Assembly: GCA_945881865.1 (NCBI GenBank)
Contig: CAMCVK010000004.1
Coordinates: 62,001-126,000, forward strand
Origin: Fimbriimonas ginsengisoli Gsoil 348
GTDB lineage: Bacteria > Armatimonadota > Fimbriimonadia > Fimbriimonadales > Fimbriimonadaceae
Direction: 5' to 3'
Length of the DNA stretch: 64,000 bases
Below are positions 53,435 through 62,108 of the stretch, piece after piece (positions within the stretch are counted from its first letter, which is position 1; each line of letters opens with the position of its first letter). Below the pieces are notes generated by a model. The model had not been told where the DNA came from and searched no databases. It saw only the letters and a list, made by a program, of their open reading frames with translations. Both the position numbers and the translations under genes were made by a program.

Positions 53435-54238
53435 ATGAACTTCCAGGAATCTTTTTCTGAGGCGTGGCGGAAACGTTATGGCACGGAGCCGATGGACGAA
53501 GTGCCGGACCTGACGCCGTTTCTGCGGCATCGTTCGGTTCGGCGGTACTCCGACCGGGCGATTGAACCGGCCCTGAAGTCGGCCCTTTTTGCCGTCGCCC
53601 AGAGTGCCGCCACCAGCAGTAATCTCCAACTCTGGTCGGCTATCTCCGTTACTGATCCGGAAAAGCGGGAAGCCATCGCGGTTATGGTGGGCAACCAGAA
53701 CCAGGTTCGCCGGGCGCCGCTTTTTCTTGCGTTTTTCGCTGACTTGAACCGGCTAGTGCAAGCATCCCGGGCCCATGACGAGGCGGCCGAAGCCGCCGAA
53801 TTCACCGAGTTCTACACGATGGCCGTAGTCGATGCGACGCTCGCGGCCGAGCGGCTCGTGGTCGCCGCGGAAAGCATCGGCCTGGGAACCTGCTACATCG
53901 GCAGCCTGCGAAACGACCCGCAGGGCCTCAAAGATCTGCTCGGCTTGCCCGACCGTACGTTTGGCGTCTTCGGCCTGTGCATCGGTTGGCCGCAACCCGA
54001 GGCAAAGGAAGACATCAAGCCGCGCCTCGCCGCTCCCAGCGTGTTCTTTGAGAACATGTACGCCGACGCCGACACTGCCGAATACAACGCCCGGATGGCC
54101 GAGTTCTACGCCGCGCAGAACATGCCCGGAGACGACACCTGGAGTCTCAAGTCGGCAAAAAGATCAAGGCCATCTGCCCTTGGCGGGCGAGATGGCCAGT
54201 TGGAATTTCTCCGTTCGGTCGGTTTGCTGTTGCGTTAG
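53435..54238 (+). CDS. NADPH-dependent nitroreductase / flavin oxidoreductase (NfsA/Frp-like)
   Basis: 267 aa. FMN-binding signature RHRSVRRYSDRAI near residue 31, SAATSSNLQLWSAI, GLGTCYIGSLRNDPQGLKDL and the family's extended C-terminus (FENMYADADTAEYNARMAEF). It reduces flavins, nitro compounds or quinones. GGG before the ATG is a partial ribosome-binding site. Overlaps the ThuA-like gene by 4 bp. Confidence 0.9.
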   Translation: MNFQESFSEAWRKRYGTEPMDEVPDLTPFLRHRSVRRYSDRAIEPALKSALFAVAQSAATSSNLQLWSAISVTDPEKREAIAVMVGNQNQVRRAPLFLAFFADLNRLVQASRAHDEAAEAAEFTEFYTMAVVDATLAAERLVVAAESIGLGTCYIGSLRNDPQGLKDLLGLPDRTFGVFGLCIGWPQPEAKEDIKPRLAAPSVFFENMYADADTAEYNARMAEFYAAQNMPGDDTWSLKSAKRSRPSALGGRDGQLEFLRSVGLLLR

Positions 54239-54978
54239 GCGTCGCTTCGCGATGCCCAAAGAACGGCGTTGTAAATGACCTGCTTCACGCTCTCGTCGAA
54301 GTAGGTCGGGTAGGTCTCGTGGCCGGGTCGGAAGTAGAACACGCGGCTCTTACCTTCGCCCTGACCTTTTCCGCCGCCGGGGCCGGAGGTGAACTCGGGA
54401 TCAATGCCCTCGCCCACGGTCCAGGTAATGCCGCAGGGGAAGAACTCGCCGCCTAGCGGGAAGTAGCTCTGGAACACCAAAGCTTCGGCCGGGGGAACGT
54501 CGAACGGCGCACCGTACATCTCTTCGTGCTCCAGCGTGAAGTTGCTGACGCCGATCGCGATCGGGTGCTGCGGAGCGCAGACCGTGATTTCTTCGCTATC
54601 GGTCGATTCTCGCCAGCCGCCCTTCAGGTGACCGGTTGCGCCGAGAACGGCCTGGAACGGCTTGCTGTAGTGGCCGCTGTGAAGGCAGATGAAACCGAGG
54701 CCGCGCGTATGGGCTTCGTGCTTAATGCGCTCGGCGAGGGCATCCTCAACTTCCCCGTGGCGGGCATGGCCCCACCAGATGAGAACGTCGGCCGACTTTA
54801 GCTTCTCTTCCGGAAGTCCTTGGTCGGGCTCGTCCAGGCCGATCGCTTCGACTTCGAACTTACCGTCGACGTCAAGTTCACGAATTCCGGCGGCCACCGC
54901 GCCGCGGATTCCATCCGGATAAACCTCTTTCGGAGCGTGCGGCGGATACTCGTCCCAGACCAATACTTTGAGTGCCAT
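54235..54978 (-). CDS. ThuA-like protein
   Basis: 247 aa of the class I glutamine-amidotransferase-like ThuA fold: KVLVWDEYPPHAPKEVYPDG, ADVLIWWGHARHGEVEDALA, GLGFICLHSGHYSKPF and VFYFRPGHETYPTYF. ThuA proteins act in trehalose or sugar metabolism by an unclear reaction. The neighbouring alpha-galactosidase gene is divergent. Confidence 0.88.
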   Translation of the reverse strand: MALKVLVWDEYPPHAPKEVYPDGIRGAVAAGIRELDVDGKFEVEAIGLDEPDQGLPEEKLKSADVLIWWGHARHGEVEDALAERIKHEAHTRGLGFICLHSGHYSKPFQAVLGATGHLKGGWRESTDSEEITVCAPQHPIAIGVSNFTLEHEEMYGAPFDVPPAEALVFQSYFPLGGEFFPCGITWTVGEGIDPEFTSGPGGGKGQGEGKSRVFYFRPGHETYPTYFDESVKQVIYNAVLWASRSDA

Positions 54979-55042
54979 CGTGTTTATTTTGGCCGTTTTT
55001 CTTGGTGAGATTTCGCGCTAGCGCAGTTGCGGAAATTCTTGC

Positions 55043-55048
55043 TACTCT
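55043..55048 (+). promoter_or_regulatory. -10-like hexamer for the alpha-galactosidase gene
   Basis: TACTCT, 5 nt before the ATG at 55054. Confidence 0.35.
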
Positions 55049-55053
55049 GACGT

Positions 55054-57063
55054 ATGCCGATCTGCTTGCTGACCCTCGCCCTCGTGGGAGTTCAGGTTCC
55101 TTTTCACCTTGAAGACCTGGATCTTTCCGAGATGAACCAGGGCTACGGCACCCCTGCAAAAAACCGGACGGTCGATGGCAATCCGCTGCGGCTGGGGGCG
55201 GCAACGTTCGAGCGCGGGATTGGCACCCACGCGGAGAGCACCTGGAGCCTGCGGCTGGATGGCAAAGCGGTTCGGTTTTCTTCCATTGTCGGCGTCGACG
55301 CCGAGGCACCTCAGGGCACGGTTCGATTCCTGGTTCAAGCCAACGGGAAAACCGTCGCCGATTCGGGCGTGATGACCGCGAAGGACGCCCCGAAGACCCT
55401 CTCGGTGCCTCTTGCCGGTGTCAAGTCGCTCCGGCTGGTGGTCGAAGACGGCGGCGACGGCATCAACTATGACCACGCCGACTGGGCCGAGCCGACGGTG
55501 TTCATCGAGCAAGGTGGAAAGCCGCCGGTTCCGCTGGTGATTCCGACCGAGCCGCCGATGAAGATTGCCTCGCACCGACGGCCGCAAACAGAGATCCACG
55601 GCCCGCGCATCATTGGAGCAACCCCCGGCCACGACGTGATCTTTAAGGTTCCCGCCACCGGAAAAGGCAAGCTGACCTACCGGGCGGAGGGCCTGCCGAG
55701 CGGCCTGAGCATGGACTCGCGGGGCGTGATCTCCGGGCGCATCAAGGAAGCCGGTACAACGCCGGTTAAGATAATTGTCTCCGGTCCGGGCGGCACCGAC
55801 CGCCGAACGTTGACGTTCGTGGCCGGCAAAGACAAGCTCGCGCTCACGCCGCCGATGGGCTGGAACAGCTGGAACGTTTGGGCCGGCAACATCGACGCCG
55901 ACAAGGTTCGCGCCGCCGCCGATTCATTCGTCAGCACCGGCCTCGCCGACTACGGATATTCCTACATCAACATTGACGACTGCTGGGAAGCTGGCCGCGA
56001 CGCCAACGGCAGAATTCTGACGAACGCCAAGTTTCCCGATATGCGGGCACTTTCGGATTACGTGCACAACCAGGGCCTGAAGATCGGCATCTATTCCAGC
56101 CCCGGGCCACTTACCTGCGCGGGATTCACCGGCTCCTATCAGCACGAAAAGCTGGACGCCGAGCAGTACGCCGATTGGGGAATTGACTACCTGAAGTACG
56201 ACTGGTGCTCCTACGGAAGCATTGCGAAAGATGGTGGTCTGTATGAGCTGCAAAAGCCATACCTGATGATGCGCGATGCGTTGAAGAGTGTTGACCGCGA
56301 CATCATCTACTCGCTTTGCCAGTACGGCATGGGCGACGTGCACCAATGGGGCAAAAAGGTGGGCGGCCAACTTTGGCGCACCACCGGCGACATCACCGAC
56401 ACCTGGAACAGCATGTCCTCGATCGGGTTTTCGCATTCGACCCGCTCGCTGTTTGCCGGACCGGGCGGCTGGAACGACCCCGACATGCTCGTCGTTGGCA
56501 GCGTGGGTTGGGGCAACCCGCACCCAACCAAGTTGAAGCCGAACGAGCAGATTACGCACATCACGCTTTGGGCGATGCTCGCCGCACCGCTCATCATTGG
56601 CTGCGACATGACGAAGCTTGACGACTTTACGAAGGATCTTTTGATGAACCACGAGGTCATCGAGATCGACCAGGATCCGCTGGGCAAGGCGGCAACACAG
56701 GTTCGAAAAGACGGCGACAAGGAGGTTTGGGCGCGTCGGCTTTCGGACGGCGGCATCGCGGTGGCGCTGTTCAATCGCGGCACCGAGCGCGGCAAGGTTT
56801 CAGCCTCGCGTCGCGATATCGGGGTGTTCGATTCCGGAGAGCGCATCGTCCGAGATGCTTGGCTTCGACGGCAAGTTGGGGGCCTCGGCGCAACGATTTC
56901 GGCGACGGTTCCCGCCCACGGCGCTAAGCTTTTCACGATCTGGCCGAAACCCGCCGCGCGGCCTAGCGCGGGCCAAAACGACGCCGCTAAAATGGGCGGT
57001 GTCTGGAAATCTCTCCGCCCCGGAATCACGCGGCCCCCGGTTCCTCGTTCGAAGCACGTCTGA
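55054..57063 (+). CDS. exported NPCBM-GH27 alpha-galactosidase
   Basis: 669 aa. A short signal peptide (PICLLTLALVGVQV), an NPCBM domain (~20-150: RLGAATFERGIGTHAESTW), a putative Ig domain (~175-255: LSMDSRGVISGRIKEAG) and a GH27 catalytic barrel from ~262 (PPMGWNSWNVWAG). The nucleophile Asp is in YLKYDWCSYG, the acid/base Asp in GWNDPDMLV. It removes alpha-galactosyl groups in the periplasm or outside. The last ~20 residues run into the start of the next gene (65-bp overlap), which is unusual for this family's end (VPAHGAKLFTIWP). Confidence 0.93.
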   Translation: MPICLLTLALVGVQVPFHLEDLDLSEMNQGYGTPAKNRTVDGNPLRLGAATFERGIGTHAESTWSLRLDGKAVRFSSIVGVDAEAPQGTVRFLVQANGKTVADSGVMTAKDAPKTLSVPLAGVKSLRLVVEDGGDGINYDHADWAEPTVFIEQGGKPPVPLVIPTEPPMKIASHRRPQTEIHGPRIIGATPGHDVIFKVPATGKGKLTYRAEGLPSGLSMDSRGVISGRIKEAGTTPVKIIVSGPGGTDRRTLTFVAGKDKLALTPPMGWNSWNVWAGNIDADKVRAAADSFVSTGLADYGYSYINIDDCWEAGRDANGRILTNAKFPDMRALSDYVHNQGLKIGIYSSPGPLTCAGFTGSYQHEKLDAEQYADWGIDYLKYDWCSYGSIAKDGGLYELQKPYLMMRDALKSVDRDIIYSLCQYGMGDVHQWGKKVGGQLWRTTGDITDTWNSMSSIGFSHSTRSLFAGPGGWNDPDMLVVGSVGWGNPHPTKLKPNEQITHITLWAMLAAPLIIGCDMTKLDDFTKDLLMNHEVIEIDQDPLGKAATQVRKDGDKEVWARRLSDGGIAVALFNRGTERGKVSASRRDIGVFDSGERIVRDAWLRRQVGGLGATISATVPAHGAKLFTIWPKPAARPSAGQNDAAKMGGVWKSLRPGITRPPVPRSKHV

Positions 57064-58372
57064 GCGCGAAGGCGTTTCGGCCGACGGCATTCTCGAGTTC
57101 GTGAATGCCGTTGAGCTTGCCGGACTCGAGCTACACAGCCTCATGGTGCTACGGCACGGGCGTGTGATTGCCGAGGGCTACTGGCACCCTTACCGGGCCG
57201 ACCACCCGCAGATGCTGTTCTCGGTGAGCAAGAGCTTCACCTCGACCGCCATCGGATTTGCCGTCGCCGAAGGGCGACTGACCGTTGAGGACAAGGTTAG
57301 CGGCTTCTTCCCAGACGACCTTCCGGAGACCGTCTCGGACAATCTCGCCGCCATGCGGGTGAAGGACCTGCTGACCATGGCGACGGGTCATGCCGATGAG
57401 CCAAACCTTTGGCTCTCTGAGGACAGCTGGGTGCGCGGGTTTCTTGCCAACCCGGTGCCGCACGCGCCGGGCAGCAAGTTCCTGTACAACACGCCGGCCA
57501 CCTACATGCTGTCGGCGATCCTGGAGAAAATCACGGGAGAAAGCCTGCTGGCGTACCTTGAGACCAGGCTCTTTGTTCCGCTTGGAATCGAGGGGGCGAC
57601 CTGGGAGCGCTGCCCGTTTGGTATCTGCACCGGCGGCTACGGCCTCAGCGTGAAGACCGAGGATATCGCCAAGTTTGGGCAGTTCTACTTACAAAAAGGT
57701 GTTTGGAACGGTGTTCGGTTATTGCCCGAGGCCTGGTTTGAGGAGGCCACCCACGGTCACGTTTCGAACGGGAGCGAGCCGACAAACGACTGGCACCAAG
57801 GCTACGGATATCAGTTTTGGCGCTGCCGGCACGGTGCCTATCGCGGCGACGGCGCGTTCGGTCAGTTCTGCATCGTTTTGCCGGAGCAAGATGCGGTGGT
57901 CGCCATCACGTCTGGTCTGGAGAATATGCACGGGGTCATCGACCTGGTTTGGAAGCACCTGCTACCGGCGTTTGCCGAAGCTCGCGAGAATAGCTACCTG
58001 CCGGTGCGGTTAAGGGCCTTGGAGATTGTTGTGCCGACCGCCGCGCACTTCCCGGCGGACAGCCACCGAGAGTTCCACACGGCGGAGAACGAGACCGTGA
58101 CCTTGTCACAATCGGGCGATTTAATGACCTTGGCGGTCGGCGCAGATGAGCGGTTCGAAGCCCGGTTCTCTACTTGGCACGCCGCCAGCCGAACGACCTC
58201 CCGCGCCGCGTGGACCGACGCCAGCACGCTGGTCATTCGGACGATGGTGAACGAAACCCCGTACGTTTACACCCGAACGTTCACGATTGATGGCGATAAT
58301 TTGCGCCTGCAAACAATCCGCAGCTGTGGATTCGGCACGACCGTCTTTCCCGACATCACCGCTAGCTCGTGA
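56999..58372 (+). CDS. serine hydrolase, beta-lactamase-like family
   Basis: 457 aa from GTG 56999 (TCT-GGA-AAT follows), overlapping the GH27 gene by 65 bp. Catalytic Ser75-V-S-Lys78 (MLFSVSKSF), second motif Tyr163-Asn-Thr (FLYNTPATYML), third GDGAFGQF near residue 285. No signal peptide is seen, unlike the other S12 proteins here. The C-terminal ~130 residues form a beta-rich extra domain. It ends 10 bp inside the convergent polA. An ATG further upstream at 56855 in the same frame overlaps too far into GH27. Confidence 0.85.
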   Translation: MSGNLSAPESRGPRFLVRSTSEREGVSADGILEFVNAVELAGLELHSLMVLRHGRVIAEGYWHPYRADHPQMLFSVSKSFTSTAIGFAVAEGRLTVEDKVSGFFPDDLPETVSDNLAAMRVKDLLTMATGHADEPNLWLSEDSWVRGFLANPVPHAPGSKFLYNTPATYMLSAILEKITGESLLAYLETRLFVPLGIEGATWERCPFGICTGGYGLSVKTEDIAKFGQFYLQKGVWNGVRLLPEAWFEEATHGHVSNGSEPTNDWHQGYGYQFWRCRHGAYRGDGAFGQFCIVLPEQDAVVAITSGLENMHGVIDLVWKHLLPAFAEARENSYLPVRLRALEIVVPTAAHFPADSHREFHTAENETVTLSQSGDLMTLAVGADERFEARFSTWHAASRTTSRAAWTDASTLVIRTMVNETPYVYTRTFTIDGDNLRLQTIRSCGFGTTVFPDITASS

Positions 58373-60953
58373 GCGGCGTCATCTCGTTCCAATCGTGGCC
58401 GATCTTGGCATCCACCTCGGTCGGAACGTTCAGCTCCAGCGCGTGCTCCATCGTGCGCTGGAGCTTCGGAATGATGTCCTCGCCGCCGATGGGCACCTCG
58501 AATACCAGTTCGTCGTGAACGTTCAGCAGCATGCGCGTTGATGATCCCCGCAACACTTCGGTGCAATGAATCATCGCTAACTTCAACATATCGGCGGCCG
58601 TCCCTTGTATCGGCGCGTTCATCGCCTGTCGCTCGGCCGCCTTGCGGTCGTTGATGCGTGCGGCGTGGATGTCCGGGAAATGTCGTCGCCGTCCGCGCAG
58701 GGTCGTCGTGAATCCCTTCGAACGGGCCTCGGCGATGATCGAATTCGTGAATTCTTTCACCGACGGAAACCGCTCGTTGTACTGCGTGATGAGGGCTCGC
58801 GCCTCCGAAACGGAGAATCCCGCGCCGAGCTGCTGTGCCAAACCGAACTCGCTGACGCCGTACAAAACGGCATAGTTCAGCATTTTTGCCATGCGACGTT
58901 GCTCTTTGGTCACGTCGTTCTCGTGGAACATCGCCCGCGCGGTCACGGTGTGTACGTCTTCCCGGTCATTGAACGCCCGCACGAGCGCCGGCTCCTCGCA
59001 CAGATGCGCGAGAACCCGAAGCTCGATCTGGCTGTAATCGAGCGACGCCAGCCGGAAGCCTTCGGCGGCGTGAAACGCCTTGCGAATGCTTCGCCCGAGC
59101 TCGGTCCGAATCGGAATGTTTTGCAGGTTCGGGTCGTTGGACGAAAGCCGTCCGGTGGCGGCCCCGGTCTGGTGGTAGGTCGTGTGAATGCGGCCGTCGG
59201 GTCGCACCAGGCGCTCCAACGCGTCGGCGTAGGTCGATTTCAACTTCGTCAGCTCGCGCCAACTCAGGACATCGGCGACGATCGGATACTCCGCGGCAAG
59301 GTCGGCCAGGACTTCGACGCCCGTCGCATACCCGGTCTTGGTCTTTTGAGCACCGGGCAGCTTCATCTCGTCGAACAAAACCTCGCCGAGCTGTTTCGGC
59401 GAACCGATGGTGAACTCCCGCCCGGCTGCCTTGTGCACCCGCGCCTGTACCACCGCGATCTCGGTTTGCAGTTGGCCAGAGAACTCGCGGAACTGCCCGC
59501 GGTCGGCGGCGATTCCGAGGCGCTCCATGTCGGCCAGAATCGGCACCAGGGGCAGCTCGATCCCTTCAAAAACGGTCGCTTGGCTCTCGCGTTCCAACCG
59601 GTCGGTAAGCGTTTCCTTCAGCAAGAAAAGCCCGTTGGCGAGTTGGAACGGCGTGGTCGGCGCGGAAACCTCAAGGTAGCCCTGCACGAGGTCGCGCAGG
59701 GCGTAGTTCGACCGCTCGGACCGCAGGACGAAGGCCGCGATTTGCGTGTCGAATCCCGGTGCAGGCGCCCCGGCCGGCTGGAAGCGGTAGGTCGGCTTGG
59801 CGTCGTGTAGGATCGCATCCGCCGGTCGAGCCTGCAATAGCTCTCGCGCGGCGAGCTCTGGAACCTCGAACACGTTCTTGCCCTGCCCAACGTACGCCAG
59901 CCGGATCTCTTCTTGAAAGAGATCATCGCGAATCGGCGGTGCGGCAAAAAACACCGAGTACGGACCGGCCGACAAGGCCGAAAGCAGCGACTCGTAGTCG
60001 GCGCAACTACCCTCGGTTGGCGCCAAAGCTTCCTCGATGACTTCCACCGCCGGTTCCGTGGTTCTGCCCTCCCCAAGGTAACGACCCAGCACCGACGGTG
60101 CCTTCTTCACCAGACCACGAAACTCCAGCTTCTCGAGCATTGATACGGCGGCGGTTAGCTGATCTTCGGTCAGCTTGTAAACCGCGAAGTCGTACTCCAG
60201 CGGCACGTCGCGCACGATGGTCGCAAGCCATTTGCTCTTGCGCATCTGGTCCTGGTTCCCCGCGATTTTCTTCTGATACTTCGCCGGAAGCTCTTCGAAC
60301 TTCTCGATCATGGACTCGATCGTGCCAAACGCGGTGATCAGCTCCGCCGCGCCTTTGTCGCCAATCCCCGGCACGCCCGGAATGTTGTCGCTTGTGTCGC
60401 CCTTCAGTGCCTTAAAGTCGGCGATGAACTCCGGGCCAAAGCCGTAACGCGCAACCACGTCGGCCGGAGTGTAGATCACGGTTTCGGTGACGCCGGTCTT
60501 GGGGGCCATCACCGAGACCATCTCATCGACCAACTGAAGCGAGTCCAGGTCACCGGTCACAATCGTCGTCTCGTAGCCGTTCTCCTCGCCCATCCGGCTG
60601 ATCGTGCCGACCACGTCGTCCGCCTCGAATCCCTTCACTTCGATGGCCGGAATCCCGAGCGCGGCGATGAGGTCGCGGGCGTCGTTCAGCTGAACCTTCA
60701 GCTCGTCGGCGGTGGGTTTGCGCGTGCCCTTGTATTCCGCATAGTCGTCGTGCCGAAACGTCTTGCCGGGGGCATCCAGCGCAACGACCATGGCATGGGG
60801 CTCCACCTTTTCCAATAGCTGGAAGAGCATCGCAGTAAAGCCAAACAGGGCGTTGGTCGGCCGGCCATCACTCGTGCTCAGATATCGGGTCGCGAAGAAC
60901 GCCCGGTAGAGCAGTGCGTAGCCGTCGATAATTACCAGCCGTTTGGGGCCCAT
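58362..60953 (-). CDS. polA: DNA polymerase I
   Basis: 863 aa. N-terminal 5'-nuclease (LVIIDGYALLYRAFFA, FEADDVVGTISRMGEE, KGDTSDNIPGVPGIGDKGA), a central 3'-5' exonuclease-like domain without the DxE of the first Exo motif (SVFFAAPPIRDDLFQEE), and the polymerase domain with LDYSQIELRVLAHL (motif A), RRMAKMLNYAVLYG and VHDELVFEVP (motif C). It repairs and removes primers; proofreading is probably lost. A TAACGT is 6 nt before the ATG. Confidence 0.97.
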   Translation of the reverse strand: MGPKRLVIIDGYALLYRAFFATRYLSTSDGRPTNALFGFTAMLFQLLEKVEPHAMVVALDAPGKTFRHDDYAEYKGTRKPTADELKVQLNDARDLIAALGIPAIEVKGFEADDVVGTISRMGEENGYETTIVTGDLDSLQLVDEMVSVMAPKTGVTETVIYTPADVVARYGFGPEFIADFKALKGDTSDNIPGVPGIGDKGAAELITAFGTIESMIEKFEELPAKYQKKIAGNQDQMRKSKWLATIVRDVPLEYDFAVYKLTEDQLTAAVSMLEKLEFRGLVKKAPSVLGRYLGEGRTTEPAVEVIEEALAPTEGSCADYESLLSALSAGPYSVFFAAPPIRDDLFQEEIRLAYVGQGKNVFEVPELAARELLQARPADAILHDAKPTYRFQPAGAPAPGFDTQIAAFVLRSERSNYALRDLVQGYLEVSAPTTPFQLANGLFLLKETLTDRLERESQATVFEGIELPLVPILADMERLGIAADRGQFREFSGQLQTEIAVVQARVHKAAGREFTIGSPKQLGEVLFDEMKLPGAQKTKTGYATGVEVLADLAAEYPIVADVLSWRELTKLKSTYADALERLVRPDGRIHTTYHQTGAATGRLSSNDPNLQNIPIRTELGRSIRKAFHAAEGFRLASLDYSQIELRVLAHLCEEPALVRAFNDREDVHTVTARAMFHENDVTKEQRRMAKMLNYAVLYGVSEFGLAQQLGAGFSVSEARALITQYNERFPSVKEFTNSIIAEARSKGFTTTLRGRRRHFPDIHAARINDRKAAERQAMNAPIQGTAADMLKLAMIHCTEVLRGSSTRMLLNVHDELVFEVPIGGEDIIPKLQRTMEHALELNVPTEVDAKIGHDWNEMTPLTS

Positions 60954-60959
60954 GGACCT

Positions 60960-60965
60960 ACGTTA
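60960..60965 (-). promoter_or_regulatory. -10-like hexamer for polA
   Basis: TAACGT on the minus strand, 6 nt before the ATG at 60953. Confidence 0.3.
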
Positions 60966-60992
60966 CCAAACCGGGCCCTAGGGCTTACGGCT

Positions 60993-61020
60993 GAACTTTT
61001 GAACTTCGGGAGAACGCCTA
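60993..61020 (+). promoter_or_regulatory. ECF-sigma-like promoter candidate for the signal peptidase gene
   Basis: GAACTT (60993-60998), 16 nt, CGCCTA (61015-61020). A second GAACTT follows at 61001. The predicted leader is about 80 nt and contains two hairpins (TACAC/GTGTA at 61036-61047 and CCGGC/GCCGG at 61057-61069). Confidence 0.45.
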
Positions 61021-61108
61021 GGCATTTAACACGCATACACCCGTGTAGGGAAAAAACCGGCAAGGCCGGAACCCGCCGCACTCGGGGCGAACCCGCGGAG
61101 GTGGGGGA

Positions 61109-61591
61109 ATGAAAATGATTCACTTTGGAAAATGGAAAGGTTATAGTTTAGCGTTGGGAATCGCCGCCGTTGCGGTGGCCCAACCGTTCCGCCCGATGAT
61201 CGTCTCGGGCGTCTCAATGACGCCGACTTACGCAAGCGGCGAGCTTCATCTCTTCGACCGAAGCGCGAAAGAATTTCGCCCGGGCGACGTGGTCGTGGTT
61301 CGGTCAGACGAAGGAACGATCGTAAAGCGGATAGCTTATGGCCCCGGCGATACCCTGTACCAGTCTCGGGTTCACGGGCAGGTGACCGACCTGATCATCG
61401 TGAAGATCGGCAAACGCCCCAACAAGAACATCCACAAAAAGATCCTCGGCGAGAACGAGTTCTATCTGCTGGGCGACAACCTGGACGACTCGCGCGACAG
61501 CCGCATCTTCGGCACCGTCGGCCGAGACCAGATCTTGGGCCGCTTGATCGACTGGCGGCCGGCCCCAGATCGCAGCCTCCCCGCAAACTAA
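61109..61591 (+). CDS. lepB: signal peptidase I
   Basis: 160 aa. One N-terminal hydrophobic segment (residues ~13-25), box with catalytic Ser36 (SGVSMTPTY), Lys73 (IVKRIAYGPGD) and GDNLDDSRDSR, the S26 signature. It cleaves Sec and Tat signal peptides. It is short for the family. GGAGGTG lies 5 nt before the ATG, the best ribosome-binding site in the window. Confidence 0.93.
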   Translation: MKMIHFGKWKGYSLALGIAAVAVAQPFRPMIVSGVSMTPTYASGELHLFDRSAKEFRPGDVVVVRSDEGTIVKRIAYGPGDTLYQSRVHGQVTDLIIVKIGKRPNKNIHKKILGENEFYLLGDNLDDSRDSRIFGTVGRDQILGRLIDWRPAPDRSLPAN

Positions 61592-61642
61592 TCGCCATCG
61601 AATCTCCTTAAAGTTCTGGAACCAGAATCGCCGATCCCTTGG

Positions 61643-61648
61643 TACAAT
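61643..61648 (+). promoter_or_regulatory. -10 hexamer for the TfoX-N gene
   Basis: TACAAT about 64 nt before the ATG at 61712. An inverted repeat TCTGG-AAC-CAGA ends about 15 bp before it. Confidence 0.35.
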
Positions 61649-61711
61649 GTTGGTACGGGGTGATCGGGCGTTTTGCGCCGTAACGCCGAACGTTTTGGGG
61701 ATTCGAAACCG

Positions 61712-62053
61712 ATGGTCTACCGACCTCTCCGCTACGAACAAATCATGCGGGCCGCCGAGGCCTACGATGTACGTGCGCGTCGAATGTTCGGCGGCATGGG
61801 CGTGTACACCGGCGAGAAAATGTTCGCTTTTCTCATCGGCGAAGAAATCGGCTTTAAGCTTGCCCCCGAGCATCTGGAAGAAGCGATGACCCTTCCCGGC
61901 GCTGGCCCCATGAAGCCGGATAAGGACGCCGAACCCATGCGAGAGTACGTTCGCATGCCGAAAGACGTCCTCGACAACATGGATGTCTTCATGTTTTGGC
62001 TAGAGCGAAGTACCGCATACGCCCGGCGGAAGATCAGCCAAACCGCCGCCTGA
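61712..62053 (+). CDS. TfoX N-terminal-domain protein
   Basis: 113 aa. MFGGMGVYTGEKMFAFLIG and FKLAPEHLEEA define the TfoX-N fold; the C-terminal TfoX-C domain of full-length Sxy is absent. Stand-alone copies are common and of unknown role; DNA-uptake control in gammaproteobacteria should not be assumed. A TTG at 61673 would add 13 residues with no homology. Confidence 0.82.
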   Translation: MVYRPLRYEQIMRAAEAYDVRARRMFGGMGVYTGEKMFAFLIGEEIGFKLAPEHLEEAMTLPGAGPMKPDKDAEPMREYVRMPKDVLDNMDVFMFWLERSTAYARRKISQTAA

Positions 62054-62078
62054 ACTTTTTCATACTTCCCCCCGTTCT
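62052..62078 (+). promoter_or_regulatory. ECF-sigma-like promoter candidate for the 451-aa protein
   Basis: GAACTT (62052-62057), 15 nt, CGTTCT (62073-62078), 30 nt before the ATG. Confidence 0.4.
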
Positions 62079-62108
62079 GCAAACTAAGGTAGGGTTGCGG
62101 GAACCGCG

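Noticed and set aside
61021-61108. Known riboswitch before lepB
   Set aside because: I compared the leader with SAM, cobalamin, c-di-GMP, fluoride and preQ1 patterns by eye and found no match.
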